Source: Pseudomonas sp. stari2 (GTDB lineage Bacteria; Pseudomonadota; Gammaproteobacteria; Pseudomonadales; Pseudomonadaceae). Taken from it: 64,000 nucleotides of DNA. This document shows positions 53,633 through 62,851 of this stretch, piece by piece. The notes below the pieces were generated by a model, which saw nothing but the letters and a program-made list of their open reading frames with translations, ran no database searches and had not been told where the DNA came from. The DNA lies in the NCBI RefSeq assembly GCF_040760005.1, contig NZ_CP099760.1, positions 5,708,501 to 5,772,500 on the forward strand. The letters run 5' to 3'. Position numbers and translations under genes: made by a program. Position 1 is the stretch's first letter; every line of letters begins with the position of its first letter.

Positions 53633-55353
53633 AGCGCTTTCCACTCCAGCGGCAGCCATTGCCAGTGACCGTCGGGCTCACTGCCTTCAGGCAACGTCAG
53701 GGCGTATTTGCCGTAACCGCCGAGAGTGCGCAGTTTCGGGATCAGGTAGGTTTGCGCGGCGTTGTAGAACACCGGCTCCATGTCCTGGGGCAGGCTGTCG
53801 AGGGTTTCCTGCTGCATCAGTTGCGCCATCGAATCCGGGCCGAAGTAGATCGGCATCAGCACGTCTTTGGGCAGCACATCGGCCATCGGCGGGAAGCGTT
53901 TGTCGAGGGTGCCGAGAGCCTTGTCGACCAGTTTGTCATCGAGGGAAAACAGCAGCGTCGAACCGTAGCGCGCCAGGCTGACTTTCATGAACGCCTTGCC
54001 GGTGATCGCGTCCGGATTCTCGGCATCCTTGGCCGCGTACGGGCCGAAGCTGGAGCTGACCTGACGCTGCCAGAGATGACTCTGGCCTTCCTGCTTCTCG
54101 ACCACCGGGAACGCGTGGTCGTCGACCTTGCTTTCGTAGGCGCCGACCATCGAATCGAACAACGTGCCGATATCAGCGTCGAGTTTGCCGCTGTCCTCGT
54201 CCTTCAGACTGGCCACCAGCAACGGCGTGTACAGCCGCGAATCGGCGTACCAGCACAGGCCCGCCGCGCCGGCCACGTGCTCGGTGAGTTTCTGTGCCAC
54301 CGCTTCTTCGGCGCCGAGTTTCACCAGCAACGGTTTCTGCGGTTCGGCGGCCACTGGCAAGGTCACGCAAGCGCTGGCGCCCAGCGGCATGGCCTGCCAG
54401 ACCGGTTTGAAATCGAAGTCCGGCTGGTTGTCCAGCTCATCCATGGCCAGGAAGCTGTGCCAGCCCTTGTCGTCCATGTCGAAACGCAGGCCGGCGAAGT
54501 TCGGGATGAAGCGCTGGTAACCCATGGCCAGGACGCTGGAATTGACCGACAGGCGCTGTTTGGTTTCAGGCGTCTTGACCGGCAGCCCGAACGCTTCGGG
54601 GAACAGTTTTTCGCCGTTGAGCAGCGCCGCCAAAGCCTGCGGCGAAACATGGCCGGACTCTTCGGAAGCACCGCTTTCCGGGTCGTAGAACTTGGACGGG
54701 TTGGAAAGCACCACCAGTTTGTCGCCGCGAGAGGCGAACAACAGGGATTTGCTGGCGTTGTAGGTCAGTTGATACAGCGGCACTTCGTCACCGCCGACTT
54801 TCAGAGTGCTGAACACGCTCAGTTGCGAATCATCCAGAGCGACTTTCGCCAAGGGCTCCAGCAACTTGGCCAAACCGCCGCGATCCATCACCAGCAGGAA
54901 ATCCTTCAAACGACCATCGGCGCCGCGCCACAGCGCCACGTCCGCCGGTTGATCGAAGAGTTGCTCGATCAGGCTGTCTTGCAGCTTCAGGTCATGCTCG
55001 TAGATGATCCGCCGCAGACTGCCGATCAACCCGAGACGGTCGGCGTGGGTTTCGTAATAGAAGACGAAATCCTCGGTGAGCGTGGCTTTGAGGAACGGCA
55101 CCGTCAGCAAATCCTTGGGCAACTGGCTCAGGGAGCGGGTTTCCAGCAACGCGTCCGGGCGGCTCAGCCCGAGCTTGTCACTGGCCAGTGCCGCCGCCGG
55201 CAATTTGGGCTTGTGCATCAGCCAGCCGAGCCCGCCCGCCACGCCGGCCACCAGGCACAGCCCGGCCACCAGCAACGGCCAGCGCCGGGAAGGTTTGGCG
55301 GTGGGTGCGGCGGTCGCCGGGGTCTCAGTGTTTTCGCTCATCTTCTCGCTCAT
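53629..55353 (-). CDS. DUF2138 (YfaA-like) membrane-anchored protein
   Basis: A 574-residue protein: a short cytoplasmic start ([24 protein letters not shown]), one membrane helix ([22 protein letters not shown]), then a large periplasmic domain of the DUF2138 family ([50 protein letters not shown]). No catalytic motif is recognised. It is the second gene of the yfa-type cluster and overlaps the DUF1175 gene by GTGA. It may hold the complex to the inner membrane. Confidence 0.85.
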   Translation of the reverse strand: MSEKMSENTETPATAAPTAKPSRRWPLLVAGLCLVAGVAGGLGWLMHKPKLPAAALASDKLGLSRPDALLETRSLSQLPKDLLTVPFLKATLTEDFVFYYETHADRLGLIGSLRRIIYEHDLKLQDSLIEQLFDQPADVALWRGADGRLKDFLLVMDRGGLAKLLEPLAKVALDDSQLSVFSTLKVGGDEVPLYQLTYNASKSLLFASRGDKLVVLSNPSKFYDPESGASEESGHVSPQALAALLNGEKLFPEAFGLPVKTPETKQRLSVNSSVLAMGYQRFIPNFAGLRFDMDDKGWHSFLAMDELDNQPDFDFKPVWQAMPLGASACVTLPVAAEPQKPLLVKLGAEEAVAQKLTEHVAGAAGLCWYADSRLYTPLLVASLKDEDSGKLDADIGTLFDSMVGAYESKVDDHAFPVVEKQEGQSHLWQRQVSSSFGPYAAKDAENPDAITGKAFMKVSLARYGSTLLFSLDDKLVDKALGTLDKRFPPMADVLPKDVLMPIYFGPDSMAQLMQQETLDSLPQDMEPVFYNAAQTYLIPKLRTLGGYGKYALTLPEGSEPDGHWQWLPLEWKAL

Positions 55354-55392
55354 GTTCCCAAAGCTCGGCAGTTCATCCGTGGTGCGGGATGC

Positions 55393-56184
55393 TTAATAGT
55401 TGAAAGTCTTGACCAGCAGCAGATCACCGATGGCCCGCAGGGGCACGATGAACGTTTCGCGTTTTTCGTCGACGGTGTTTTCGTTGAGCACCAGCGTGAT
55501 CTGCGAGGTGATGACCTCGTTCTGGTTGCTGGCCTCCTCGAAGTTATAGCCGCCGTCGCCGAAGTTGCCCCAATAGTTGACATAAACCAGATAGGTGCCA
55601 TGCAGCGGCGCGGTCATGGTGAACATTTCCGGGCCGGGGCCATCGACGCCGTCCGGGTCCAGACCGCCGCCGTTGGTCAACGCCGTGTGGGCGAAAAACG
55701 CATGCTGGCCGTCCGGGGTAATGATGTGCAGGTCGAGTTCGGCCTTCGGATCGTCCCAGCCCAGAACTACGCGAATCCGCGCCGGTGTGCGCAGGTTGTT
55801 CGCTTCGTAGAACTGCACACGCTTGAGCGACTGCCCTTCGGCGCTGCGCACTTCGACGCTGTTGGAGCCCGCGCCGAACGCATAGGGCCGGGCAAAACGC
55901 CCATCGTCGTCGGTGTACAGGTTCAGTGGGTTGCCATTGACCGCCAGGGTGTGCGGCCCGCGCTGGTTGCCAATGGCCTTGAGCTGGCCCTGGATCATCG
56001 TGCGATTGCGCTGGATGCCGCGATCGATGGGCGGCGTGGGATAGGCGACTTGCGGGTTTTCACTGCGGTCGAGCAAGCCGTTGTAGCGCCAGCCGCCCAC
56101 CGGTTCCGACATCTCGGCACTCGGCGCGGCCGACAGCGCCGGCGCGCAGGCCAGGCCGATCAGCAGCAAAAGAATTGAACGCAT
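55393..56184 (-). CDS. DUF2135 (YfaP-like) periplasmic protein, copy 2
   Basis: A 263-residue exported protein (signal MRSILLLLIGLACAPALSAAPS) sharing with copy 1 the blocks PVGGWRYNGL, VNGNPLNLYTDDDGRFARPYAFGAGSNSVEVRSAEGQ, GWDDPKAELDLHIITPDGQHAFFAH and YLVYVNYWGNFG. AGGAGG lies 6 bases before the ATG, the strongest ribosome-binding site of the cluster, and the long gap upstream makes it the probable first gene of the operon. Confidence 0.88.
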   Translation of the reverse strand: MRSILLLLIGLACAPALSAAPSAEMSEPVGGWRYNGLLDRSENPQVAYPTPPIDRGIQRNRTMIQGQLKAIGNQRGPHTLAVNGNPLNLYTDDDGRFARPYAFGAGSNSVEVRSAEGQSLKRVQFYEANNLRTPARIRVVLGWDDPKAELDLHIITPDGQHAFFAHTALTNGGGLDPDGVDGPGPEMFTMTAPLHGTYLVYVNYWGNFGDGGYNFEEASNQNEVITSQITLVLNENTVDEKRETFIVPLRAIGDLLLVKTFNY

Positions 56185-56378
56185 GTAATGCCTCCTGCCA
56201 TGCCTGAACGAAACCTTGCACCCGATCCTCGGTACTTCACAGCGGTGAAAACTGCGTTTCGTCTGAAAGACCCGTGACTGTCGGGTCGTAGAAGGCGCGA
56301 AGGTTAGCGACTCGGCAGTTTTTTAACAATCGGATACATCTTGAAATGCGGTAGGAATCACGCCCTCGGGTGGACGAT
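56185..56378. promoter_or_regulatory. Divergent region before the yfa cluster and fic
   Basis: It must hold the promoter of the yfa-type cluster (minus strand). No motif is clear enough to name in this part; the fic-side palindromes lie at 56379-56439. Confidence 0.35.
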
Positions 56379-56405
56379 GAGCCGAATAGGCGTCATATTC
56401 GGCTC
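56379..56405. promoter_or_regulatory. Palindrome 1 upstream of fic (probable operator)
   Basis: GAGCCGAATA-N7-TATTCGGCTC is a perfect 10-bp inverted repeat. It has the same arms as the palindrome at 56413-56439; the centres are 34 bases apart. Confidence 0.75.
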
Positions 56406-56412
56406 ACTAAAT

Positions 56413-56439
56413 GAGCCGAATAGCGTTTCTATTCGGCTC
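56413..56439. promoter_or_regulatory. Palindrome 2 upstream of fic (probable operator)
   Basis: The same perfect arms as palindrome 1 with a different 7-base centre (GCGTTTC). It ends 22 bases before the fic start at 56462. Confidence 0.75.
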
Positions 56440-56461
56440 ACGCACTCAGGAATGGCATTTC

Positions 56462-57607
56462 ATGGCTACTCACTGGATCTGGCAGCAGCCCGACTGGCCC
56501 GACTTCAACTGGCAGGCTGAGCGTCTCACGGCGCTGTTGCGCGAATGCGTTCAGGCGCAGGGACAATTGATGGGCATGGCGGGATCAGTGGGCAATTCAC
56601 TGAGCGCTCAGACTGAACTGGACGCGTTGCTGCAAAACATCGTGACCTCCTCGGCCATCGAGGGGGAACAATTGAATGTTGAATCCGTGCGTTCTTCACT
56701 GGCACGACGCCTGGGGCTGGAATCGCCTGATGGCGACAACGTCAGCAAGCGCAGCGAGGGGCTGGCACAGCTGATGCTCGATGCCACTCATCACTTTGCC
56801 GAACCGCTGACACTGGAGCGATTGCTGGAATGGCATTCATGGCTGTTTCCAGAACAGGAGAGTGGTTTCCTTTCGCGTGCAATCAATGTCGGCGCATTAC
56901 GCGGCGATGAGCCAATGCAGGTGGTTTCCGGACGAATCGACCGTCCGACCGTGCACTTCGAGGCGCCACCGCGACAAGGTCTTGAGCGGCAACTCGACAG
57001 TTTTCTCAAGTGGTTCGACGCCAGCCGGCATCAGGCAGGCCTCGATCCTTTGCTGCGAGCTGGCATCGCACATTTCTGGTTCGTCACCTTGCATCCATTC
57101 GACGACGGCAATGGGCGCCTGACTCGCACCCTTACCGACCTGGCACTGGCTCAGGGCGAAGCGCAGGCGATTCGTTTTTATGCGATGTCCGCCAGCATCC
57201 TCGATGATCGTGCGGGCTATTACTGGATTCTCGAATCAAGCCAGAAAGCCACGCTGGACATCACCGACTGGCTCACATGGTTCCTGCAAACCTTGCTGCG
57301 CAGCCTGCAGCAGGCCATCGCGCGGATTGAAAGTGTGTTGGGAAAATCACGCTTCTGGCAGGCGCACCGGGAATCCGGGCTGTCGGTGGAGCAGATCAAA
57401 GTGCTCAATCGCTTGCTCGATGGTGGTGAACGCGGTTTCGAGCACGGCATCAGTGCGGCGCAATACCAGAGTGTGGCCAAAGTTTCCAAAGCCACGGCCA
57501 CCCGACATCTGGCGGAACTGCTGGAAAAGGGCTGCCTGCAACGTCTTCCGGGCGGGGGGCGGAGCACTCGGTATCAGATTCAATATCCGGGTAACTCGAC
57601 CGACTGA
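56462..57607 (+). CDS. Fic family protein (AMPylase type) with C-terminal winged helix
   Basis: A 381-residue protein. It begins with a DUF4172 segment (THWIWQQPDWPDFNWQ) and then the inhibitory motif S63-S-A-I-E67-G68, of the [ST]xxxE[GN] type placed before the Fic domain (class II). The Fic active site is complete: H211-P-F-D-D-G-N-G-R. The C-terminal 70 residues (SVEQIKVLNRLL...VAKVSKATATRHLAELLEKGCLQRLPGGGRSTRYQ) form a winged helix-turn-helix. Fic proteins transfer AMP from ATP to target proteins; here autoregulation through the palindromes is likely. The upstream ATG at 56411 is in frame but lies in the operator, so 56462 is chosen. Confidence 0.9.
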   Translation: MATHWIWQQPDWPDFNWQAERLTALLRECVQAQGQLMGMAGSVGNSLSAQTELDALLQNIVTSSAIEGEQLNVESVRSSLARRLGLESPDGDNVSKRSEGLAQLMLDATHHFAEPLTLERLLEWHSWLFPEQESGFLSRAINVGALRGDEPMQVVSGRIDRPTVHFEAPPRQGLERQLDSFLKWFDASRHQAGLDPLLRAGIAHFWFVTLHPFDDGNGRLTRTLTDLALAQGEAQAIRFYAMSASILDDRAGYYWILESSQKATLDITDWLTWFLQTLLRSLQQAIARIESVLGKSRFWQAHRESGLSVEQIKVLNRLLDGGERGFEHGISAAQYQSVAKVSKATATRHLAELLEKGCLQRLPGGGRSTRYQIQYPGNSTD

Positions 57608-57695
57608 CACCCTTGTCCGTCGGCCCGCTCATTTGCCCATAAACCCCCTATCTGCTAGTGTCGCGCCGGTTTAACGTCAACCGGAATTAGCCGCC

Positions 57696-57938
57696 ATGGC
57701 CCGCAAAAAAGCTGCACTGGATTTCGAACAGTCCCTCGCCGACCTGCAAACGCTGGTCGAGCGTCTGGAGAACGGTGAATTGTCGCTGGAAGACTCGCTG
57801 ACCGCTTTCGAGCAGGGCATCGGTCTGACCCGTGACTGCCAGGCAGCACTGGCCCAGGCTGAGCAGAAGGTCCAGGTGTTGCTGGAACGTGATGGCGAAC
57901 TGGCCGAGGAACCCTTCGACGCGGACCAGCCAGAATGA
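57696..57938 (+). CDS. xseB: Exodeoxyribonuclease VII, small subunit
   Basis: XseB, with several copies per XseA, forms exonuclease VII, which degrades single-stranded DNA. The 80-residue protein has the family pattern [56 protein letters not shown]. It overlaps ispA by 4 bases (ATGA), giving the classic xseB-ispA-dxs order. Confidence 0.97.
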   Translation: MARKKAALDFEQSLADLQTLVERLENGELSLEDSLTAFEQGIGLTRDCQAALAQAEQKVQVLLERDGELAEEPFDADQPE

Positions 57939-58822
57939 TCGCGGCGTATTCGGCGACCAGCCAGGCGCGGGTCAATGCGGCACTGGAAACCCTGTTCAAC
58001 GCACCGCTGCCAGAGCTGGCGCGGCTGTACGAAGCGATGCGCTACAGTGTGATGAACGGCGGCAAACGCGTGCGTCCGTTGCTGGCCTACGCCGCCTGCG
58101 AAGCCCTCGGCGGCAAGACCGAGCAGGCCAACGGCGCGGCGTGTGCGGTGGAGCTGATCCACGCCTATTCGCTGGTACACGACGATTTGCCGGCGATGGA
58201 CGACGACGATCTGCGTCGCGGCCAGCCGACTACCCACAAGAAATTCGACGAAGCCTGCGCGATCCTTGCCGGTGACGGCCTGCAGAGTCTGGCCTTCAGC
58301 GCCCTGCTCGACCCGCGCCTGAGCGACCTGAGCGCGGATATCCGCCTGCAACAGGTCACGGCGCTGGCGCACGCGGCTGGCCCGGCCGGCATGGTCGGCG
58401 GTCAGGCCATCGACCTCGGCTCGGTCGGCCTGAAGCTTGATCAGAAAGCCCTCGAACAGATGCACCGGCACAAGACCGGCGCGCTGATCGAAGTCAGCGT
58501 CAAGCTCGGCGCCCTGGCCAGCGGCCGCGCCGAGAAGGATGAACTCAAGGCCCTGCAAAGTTATGCACAGGCCATTGGCCTGGCGTTCCAGGTGCAGGAC
58601 GACATCCTCGACGTCGAAAGCGATACCGAAACCCTCGGCAAACGCCAGGGTGCCGACATCGCTCGCGACAAGCCGACCTACCCGGCCCTGCTCGGCCTTG
58701 ACGCGGCCAAGGCTTACGCTCTGGAACTGCGCGATCAGGCCCTGCACGCGCTGCGACCGTTTGACGCGGCAGCCGAGCCGTTGCGCGATCTGGCCCGGTA
58801 TATCGTCGACCGGCGCAACTAA
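57935..58822 (+). CDS. ispA: Farnesyl diphosphate synthase (geranyltransferase)
   Basis: IspA condenses isopentenyl and dimethylallyl/geranyl diphosphates to farnesyl diphosphate. The 295-residue protein has both Asp-rich motifs: [25 protein letters not shown] (first) and [18 protein letters not shown] (second). [19 protein letters not shown] and the K-T-G-A-L-I motif are also present. It lies between xseB and dxs in an isoprenoid-precursor operon. Confidence 0.97.
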   Translation: MIAAYSATSQARVNAALETLFNAPLPELARLYEAMRYSVMNGGKRVRPLLAYAACEALGGKTEQANGAACAVELIHAYSLVHDDLPAMDDDDLRRGQPTTHKKFDEACAILAGDGLQSLAFSALLDPRLSDLSADIRLQQVTALAHAAGPAGMVGGQAIDLGSVGLKLDQKALEQMHRHKTGALIEVSVKLGALASGRAEKDELKALQSYAQAIGLAFQVQDDILDVESDTETLGKRQGADIARDKPTYPALLGLDAAKAYALELRDQALHALRPFDAAAEPLRDLARYIVDRRN

Positions 58823-58913
58823 AGGCTAATCAGCCAAAAAAGACCAACGCGTGGGCAGGGGACGATGCATCAGGTAAACTGCCGCATCTTTTATACCTAT
58901 AACGATTCGCCTG

Positions 58914-60812
58914 ATGCCCACGACGTTCCATGAGATTCCCCGCAAGCGCCCGACCACGCCCCTGCTCGACCGCGCGAACACGCCGGACGGCCTGCGCCGG
59001 TTAGGCGAAGCCGAGCTGGAAACCCTGGCTGATGAGTTGCGCCTGGAATTGCTCTACACGGTCGGCCAGACCGGTGGGCATTTCGGTGCCGGCCTGGGCG
59101 TCATCGAGCTGACCATCGCGTTGCATTACGTCTTCGACACCCCGGACGACCGGCTGGTGTGGGACGTCGGTCATCAGGCCTACCCGCACAAGATCCTCAC
59201 CGGTCGTCGCGAGCGCATGGAAACCCTGCGCCAGAAGGACGGCATCGCCGCCTTCCCGCGTCGCTCCGAGAGCGAGTACGACACCTTTGGCGTCGGCCAC
59301 TCCAGCACCTCGATCAGTGCCGCGCTGGGCATGGCCATCGCCGCCCGCCTGCAGAACAGCGATCGCAAGGCGATTGCCGTGATCGGTGACGGCGCGCTGA
59401 CCGCCGGCATGGCTTTCGAGGCGCTGAACCATGCGCCGGAAGTGAACGCCAACATGCTGGTGATCCTCAACGACAACGACATGTCGATCTCGCGCAACGT
59501 CGGCGGTCTGTCGAACTACCTGGCGAAGATCCTTTCCAGCCGCACCTACGCAAGCATGCGCGAAGGCAGCAAGAAAGTGCTGTCGCGCCTGCCCGGCGCC
59601 TGGGAAATCGCCCGTCGCACCGAAGAATACGCCAAAGGCATGCTGGTTCCCGGCACCCTGTTCGAAGAGCTGGGCTGGAACTACATCGGCCCGATCGATG
59701 GCCACGACCTGCCGACCCTGATCGCCACCCTGCGCAACATGCGCGATCTGAAAGGCCCGCAGTTCCTGCACATCGTCACCAAGAAAGGCAAAGGCTTCGC
59801 CCCGGCGGAAGTCGACCCGATCGGTTACCACGCCATCACCAAGCTCGAGCCGCTGGACGCCCCGGCCGCTGCACCGAAGAAGGCCGGCGGGCCGAAGTAC
59901 TCCGGCGTGTTCGGTGAATGGCTGTGCGACATGGCCGCCGCCGACCCGCGTCTGGTGGGCATCACCCCGGCGATGAAGGAAGGCTCGGACCTGGTAGCGT
60001 TCAGCGAACGCTTCCCGCTGCGCTACTTCGACGTGGCGATTGCCGAGCAGCACGCCGTGACCCTCGCCGCCGGCATGGCCTGCGAAGGTGCGAAACCGGT
60101 GGTGGCGATCTACTCGACGTTCCTGCAACGCGGTTACGACCAGTTGGTGCATGACGTCGCGGTACAAAACCTCGACGTCCTGTTCGCCATCGACCGCGCC
60201 GGTCTGGTGGGCGAAGACGGCCCGACCCACGCCGGCAGTTTCGACCTGTCTTACCTGCGTTGCATCCCGGGCATGGTGATCATGACCCCGAGCGATGAAA
60301 ACGAACTGCGCAAGATGCTCACCACCGGTCACCTGTACAACGGCCCGGCGGCGGTGCGTTACCCGCGCGGCACCGGCCCGAACGCGACCATCGAGAAAGA
60401 CCTCGAACCGATCGAGATCGGCAAGGGCGTGGTTCGCCGTCAGGGCAGCAAGGTCGCCCTGCTGGTGTTCGGCGTGCAACTGGCCGAAGCGCTGAACGTC
60501 GCCGAAACCCTGGACGCCACCGTGGTCGACATGCGTTTCGTCAAACCGATGGACGAAGCGCTGGTGCGCGAAATCGCTAACAGCCACGACCTGCTGGTGA
60601 CCATCGAAGAGAACGCGATCATGGGCGGTGCCGGTGGCGCGGTCAGCGAATTCCTCGCCCGCGAGAACATCCTCAAGTCGGTGCTGCACCTGGGCTTGCC
60701 GGATGTTTACGTCGAGCACGCCAAACCGGCGCAGATGCTGGCCGAGTGCGGGCTGGACGAGGCCGGGATCGAAGCGGCGGTGCGTGAGCGCCTGGAGCTG
60801 CTTAACCGCTGA
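58914..60812 (+). CDS. dxs: 1-deoxy-D-xylulose-5-phosphate synthase
   Basis: Dxs joins pyruvate and glyceraldehyde 3-phosphate in the first step of the MEP isoprenoid pathway, with thiamine diphosphate. The 632-residue protein has [17 protein letters not shown], the thiamine-diphosphate motif [17 protein letters not shown] ... LNDNDMSIS, and the transketolase C-terminal parts [25 protein letters not shown] and RYPRGTGP. It follows ispA after 91 bases, which may carry its own promoter (an ATACCTATAACG box lies near 58893). Confidence 0.97.
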   Translation: MPTTFHEIPRKRPTTPLLDRANTPDGLRRLGEAELETLADELRLELLYTVGQTGGHFGAGLGVIELTIALHYVFDTPDDRLVWDVGHQAYPHKILTGRRERMETLRQKDGIAAFPRRSESEYDTFGVGHSSTSISAALGMAIAARLQNSDRKAIAVIGDGALTAGMAFEALNHAPEVNANMLVILNDNDMSISRNVGGLSNYLAKILSSRTYASMREGSKKVLSRLPGAWEIARRTEEYAKGMLVPGTLFEELGWNYIGPIDGHDLPTLIATLRNMRDLKGPQFLHIVTKKGKGFAPAEVDPIGYHAITKLEPLDAPAAAPKKAGGPKYSGVFGEWLCDMAAADPRLVGITPAMKEGSDLVAFSERFPLRYFDVAIAEQHAVTLAAGMACEGAKPVVAIYSTFLQRGYDQLVHDVAVQNLDVLFAIDRAGLVGEDGPTHAGSFDLSYLRCIPGMVIMTPSDENELRKMLTTGHLYNGPAAVRYPRGTGPNATIEKDLEPIEIGKGVVRRQGSKVALLVFGVQLAEALNVAETLDATVVDMRFVKPMDEALVREIANSHDLLVTIEENAIMGGAGGAVSEFLARENILKSVLHLGLPDVYVEHAKPAQMLAECGLDEAGIEAAVRERLELLNR

Positions 60813-60836
60813 CTCGCTGGATAAACGCAAAAACCC

Positions 60837-60927
60837 ATGTGGGAGCGGGCTTGCTCGCGAAGGCGTCGGATCAGTCGATGATGAGTTGACTGACACACCG
60901 CTTTCGCGAGCAAGCCCGCTCCCACAT
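60837..60927. repeat. REP doublet (inverted pair)
   Basis: Two REP units of the Pseudomonas type face each other: ATGTGGGAGCGGGCTTGCTC at 60837-60856 and its reverse complement ending at 60927, with about 40 bases between. The arms match almost perfectly over 24-25 bases. They lie between dxs and btuB and could fold as a long stem that ends transcription or stabilises RNA. Confidence 0.85.
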
Positions 60928-60964
60928 TTGATTTGTGTACACCTGAAAGACCTACGGAATACCG

Positions 60965-62848
60965 ATGAACCTCTCGCGTCTCGCCCTGCCCCTTCTCCTG
61001 CTGCCAAACGCCAACGCCCTCGCCGACACCTTCGAACGCGATCAGGCTCTGAAGCTGCCGGACGTGCTGATCAGCGCCAACCGTCAGGTGGAAGCGCGCA
61101 ACGACAGCAGTGCCGCCAACACCGTATTCACCCGCGAAGACATCGAGCGTCTGCAACCAAGCAGCGTCACCGACCTGCTGCAACGGGTACCGGGCGTACA
61201 AGTGGCGCAAACCGGCGGACGCGGCAGCCTGCCGGGGATCTACATTCGTGGCACGCAATCGGCGCAGAGTCTGGTGCTGGTAGACGGCCAGCGCATCGGC
61301 AACTCCACCTCCGGCGACAGCAACCTGCAACACCTCAATATCGAGCAGATCGAACGCGTCGAAGTGCTGCGCGGTTCGCGTTCGGTGATCTACGGCAGCG
61401 ATGCGATTGGCGGGGTGATTCAGATCTTCACCCGACGCGGCGCCGAGCAAGGTTTGCAGCCGCGGATGCATCTCGGATTCGGCAGCAACCAGACCTGGGA
61501 GCGCAGTGTCGGCCTGTCCGGTGGCGATGAGAAAACCCGCTTCAACCTCGGCGCCAGCCTCGATGAAACCGCCGGGATCGACCGCACCCGCGAGTCGTAT
61601 CCCAGCGACAGCGATCACGATGCCTACCGCAACAAATCCATCAGCCTGAGCCTCAGCCATGCGCTGACCGATGACATCGAAGTCGGCGCCAACCTGCTGG
61701 ATAACCGTGGCAAAAGCGAGTTCGACAACCCGTTCGGGCGCTTTGACCCGATCACCTTCGACTCTGTCCAGCAACAGCCCTACAGCGATTTTGCTGTCAG
61801 CAGTTTCAGCAGCTACATCGATGCGCGGATCAACGAGCGCTGGAAGTCGCGCCTGGAACTCGGCCACAGCGAAAACCGCGAAAAAACCTTCGACAAGCTC
61901 AGTGACGAACGCTCAGTGTTCAATACCTACCGCGACTCGGTGACCTGGCAGAATGACCTGACCCTCGATGCACGCAACAGCCTGATCCTCGGCGGCGACT
62001 GGTATGAAGACCGGGTCAACAGCAGCACTGCGTTCGACGAGGACAGCCGCTGGAACCGCGCGGCCTTCATCCAGCATCGTTTCCAGGCCGACAGTTTCTC
62101 CACCGAACTCGGCCTGCGTCGTGACGATAACCAGCAGTTCGGCGGCCAAAACAGCTGGAGCGGCACGCTGACATTGCCGGTCAACCCGGACAACGATCTG
62201 TTGCTCAGCTACAGCGAAGGCTTCCGTGCACCGACCTTCAACGACCTGTATTACCCGGACTTCAGTAACCCGGACCTGAAACCGGAAACCTCGAAAAGCT
62301 ACGAGCTGCAATGGCGCAGCCAGTTGAGTGACAGCAGCCGCCTTGAAGCGTCGCTGTATCGGACCGATCTGGAAGACGCGATCATCTTTGGCAGCAACTC
62401 ACGCCCGGAAAACGTCGCCTCGGCACGGATCAACGGCTTCGAAGCAGCCCTGAAACAGGAACTGCTGGGCTGGCAAAGCAACCTCGGCGTGGCAATCATC
62501 GATCCCCGCGACCGCGACACCGGCCACACCCTGGCGCGCCGTGCCCGTCGCACCTTGAGCTGGGATCTGGATCGGCAATTCGATCGCCTCGGCCTCGGCG
62601 CCAGTTGGCAGGCCGTCAGCAGCAGTTATGACGACCTGAAAAATCAGCAGCCACTGGGTGGTTATGCGTTGCTGGAACTGCGCAGCAGCTGGGCGCTGGA
62701 CCGGGAGATCAAGCTGGATTTCAAGGTGGATAACCTGCTGGACAAGGGTTACAGCCGGGCGCTGTACAGCCATGACGGCAGTCAGTATGGCTATCGTGAG
62801 GAAGGCCGGGCGTTCATGTTCGGGGTGACCTGGACACCGCAGCTCTAG
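60965..62848 (+). CDS. btuB: TonB-dependent vitamin B12 receptor BtuB
   Basis: BtuB is the outer-membrane barrel that takes up cobalamin with TonB energy. The 627-residue protein has a signal peptide ending near NALADT, a plug domain (DVLISANRQVEARNDSSAANTVFTREDIERLQPSSVTDLLQRVPGVQVAQTGGRGSLPGIYIRGTQSAQSLVLVDGQRIGN) and a barrel ending SQYGYREEGRAFMFGVTWTPQL. GGSDAIGGVIQIFTRRG is a TonB-receptor block. It faces btuF (3 bases between the two stops), which supports B12 as the ligand. No cobalamin riboswitch was seen in the short leader. Confidence 0.93.
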   Translation: MNLSRLALPLLLLPNANALADTFERDQALKLPDVLISANRQVEARNDSSAANTVFTREDIERLQPSSVTDLLQRVPGVQVAQTGGRGSLPGIYIRGTQSAQSLVLVDGQRIGNSTSGDSNLQHLNIEQIERVEVLRGSRSVIYGSDAIGGVIQIFTRRGAEQGLQPRMHLGFGSNQTWERSVGLSGGDEKTRFNLGASLDETAGIDRTRESYPSDSDHDAYRNKSISLSLSHALTDDIEVGANLLDNRGKSEFDNPFGRFDPITFDSVQQQPYSDFAVSSFSSYIDARINERWKSRLELGHSENREKTFDKLSDERSVFNTYRDSVTWQNDLTLDARNSLILGGDWYEDRVNSSTAFDEDSRWNRAAFIQHRFQADSFSTELGLRRDDNQQFGGQNSWSGTLTLPVNPDNDLLLSYSEGFRAPTFNDLYYPDFSNPDLKPETSKSYELQWRSQLSDSSRLEASLYRTDLEDAIIFGSNSRPENVASARINGFEAALKQELLGWQSNLGVAIIDPRDRDTGHTLARRARRTLSWDLDRQFDRLGLGASWQAVSSSYDDLKNQQPLGGYALLELRSSWALDREIKLDFKVDNLLDKGYSRALYSHDGSQYGYREEGRAFMFGVTWTPQL

Positions 62849-62851
62849 CGG

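Noticed and set aside
56411..56461. fic start at the first in-frame ATG
   Set aside because: That ATG lies within the second palindrome and the added 17 residues are not like the family N-terminus; the ATG at 56462 fits better.
60813..60964. Cobalamin riboswitch before btuB
   Set aside because: No B12-box-like sequence was found; the gap is taken up by the REP doublet and a short leader.
59001..61007. A 668-codon open frame antisense to dxs
   Set aside because: Shadow of dxs in a high-GC genome; it has no family pattern and crosses the REP doublet.
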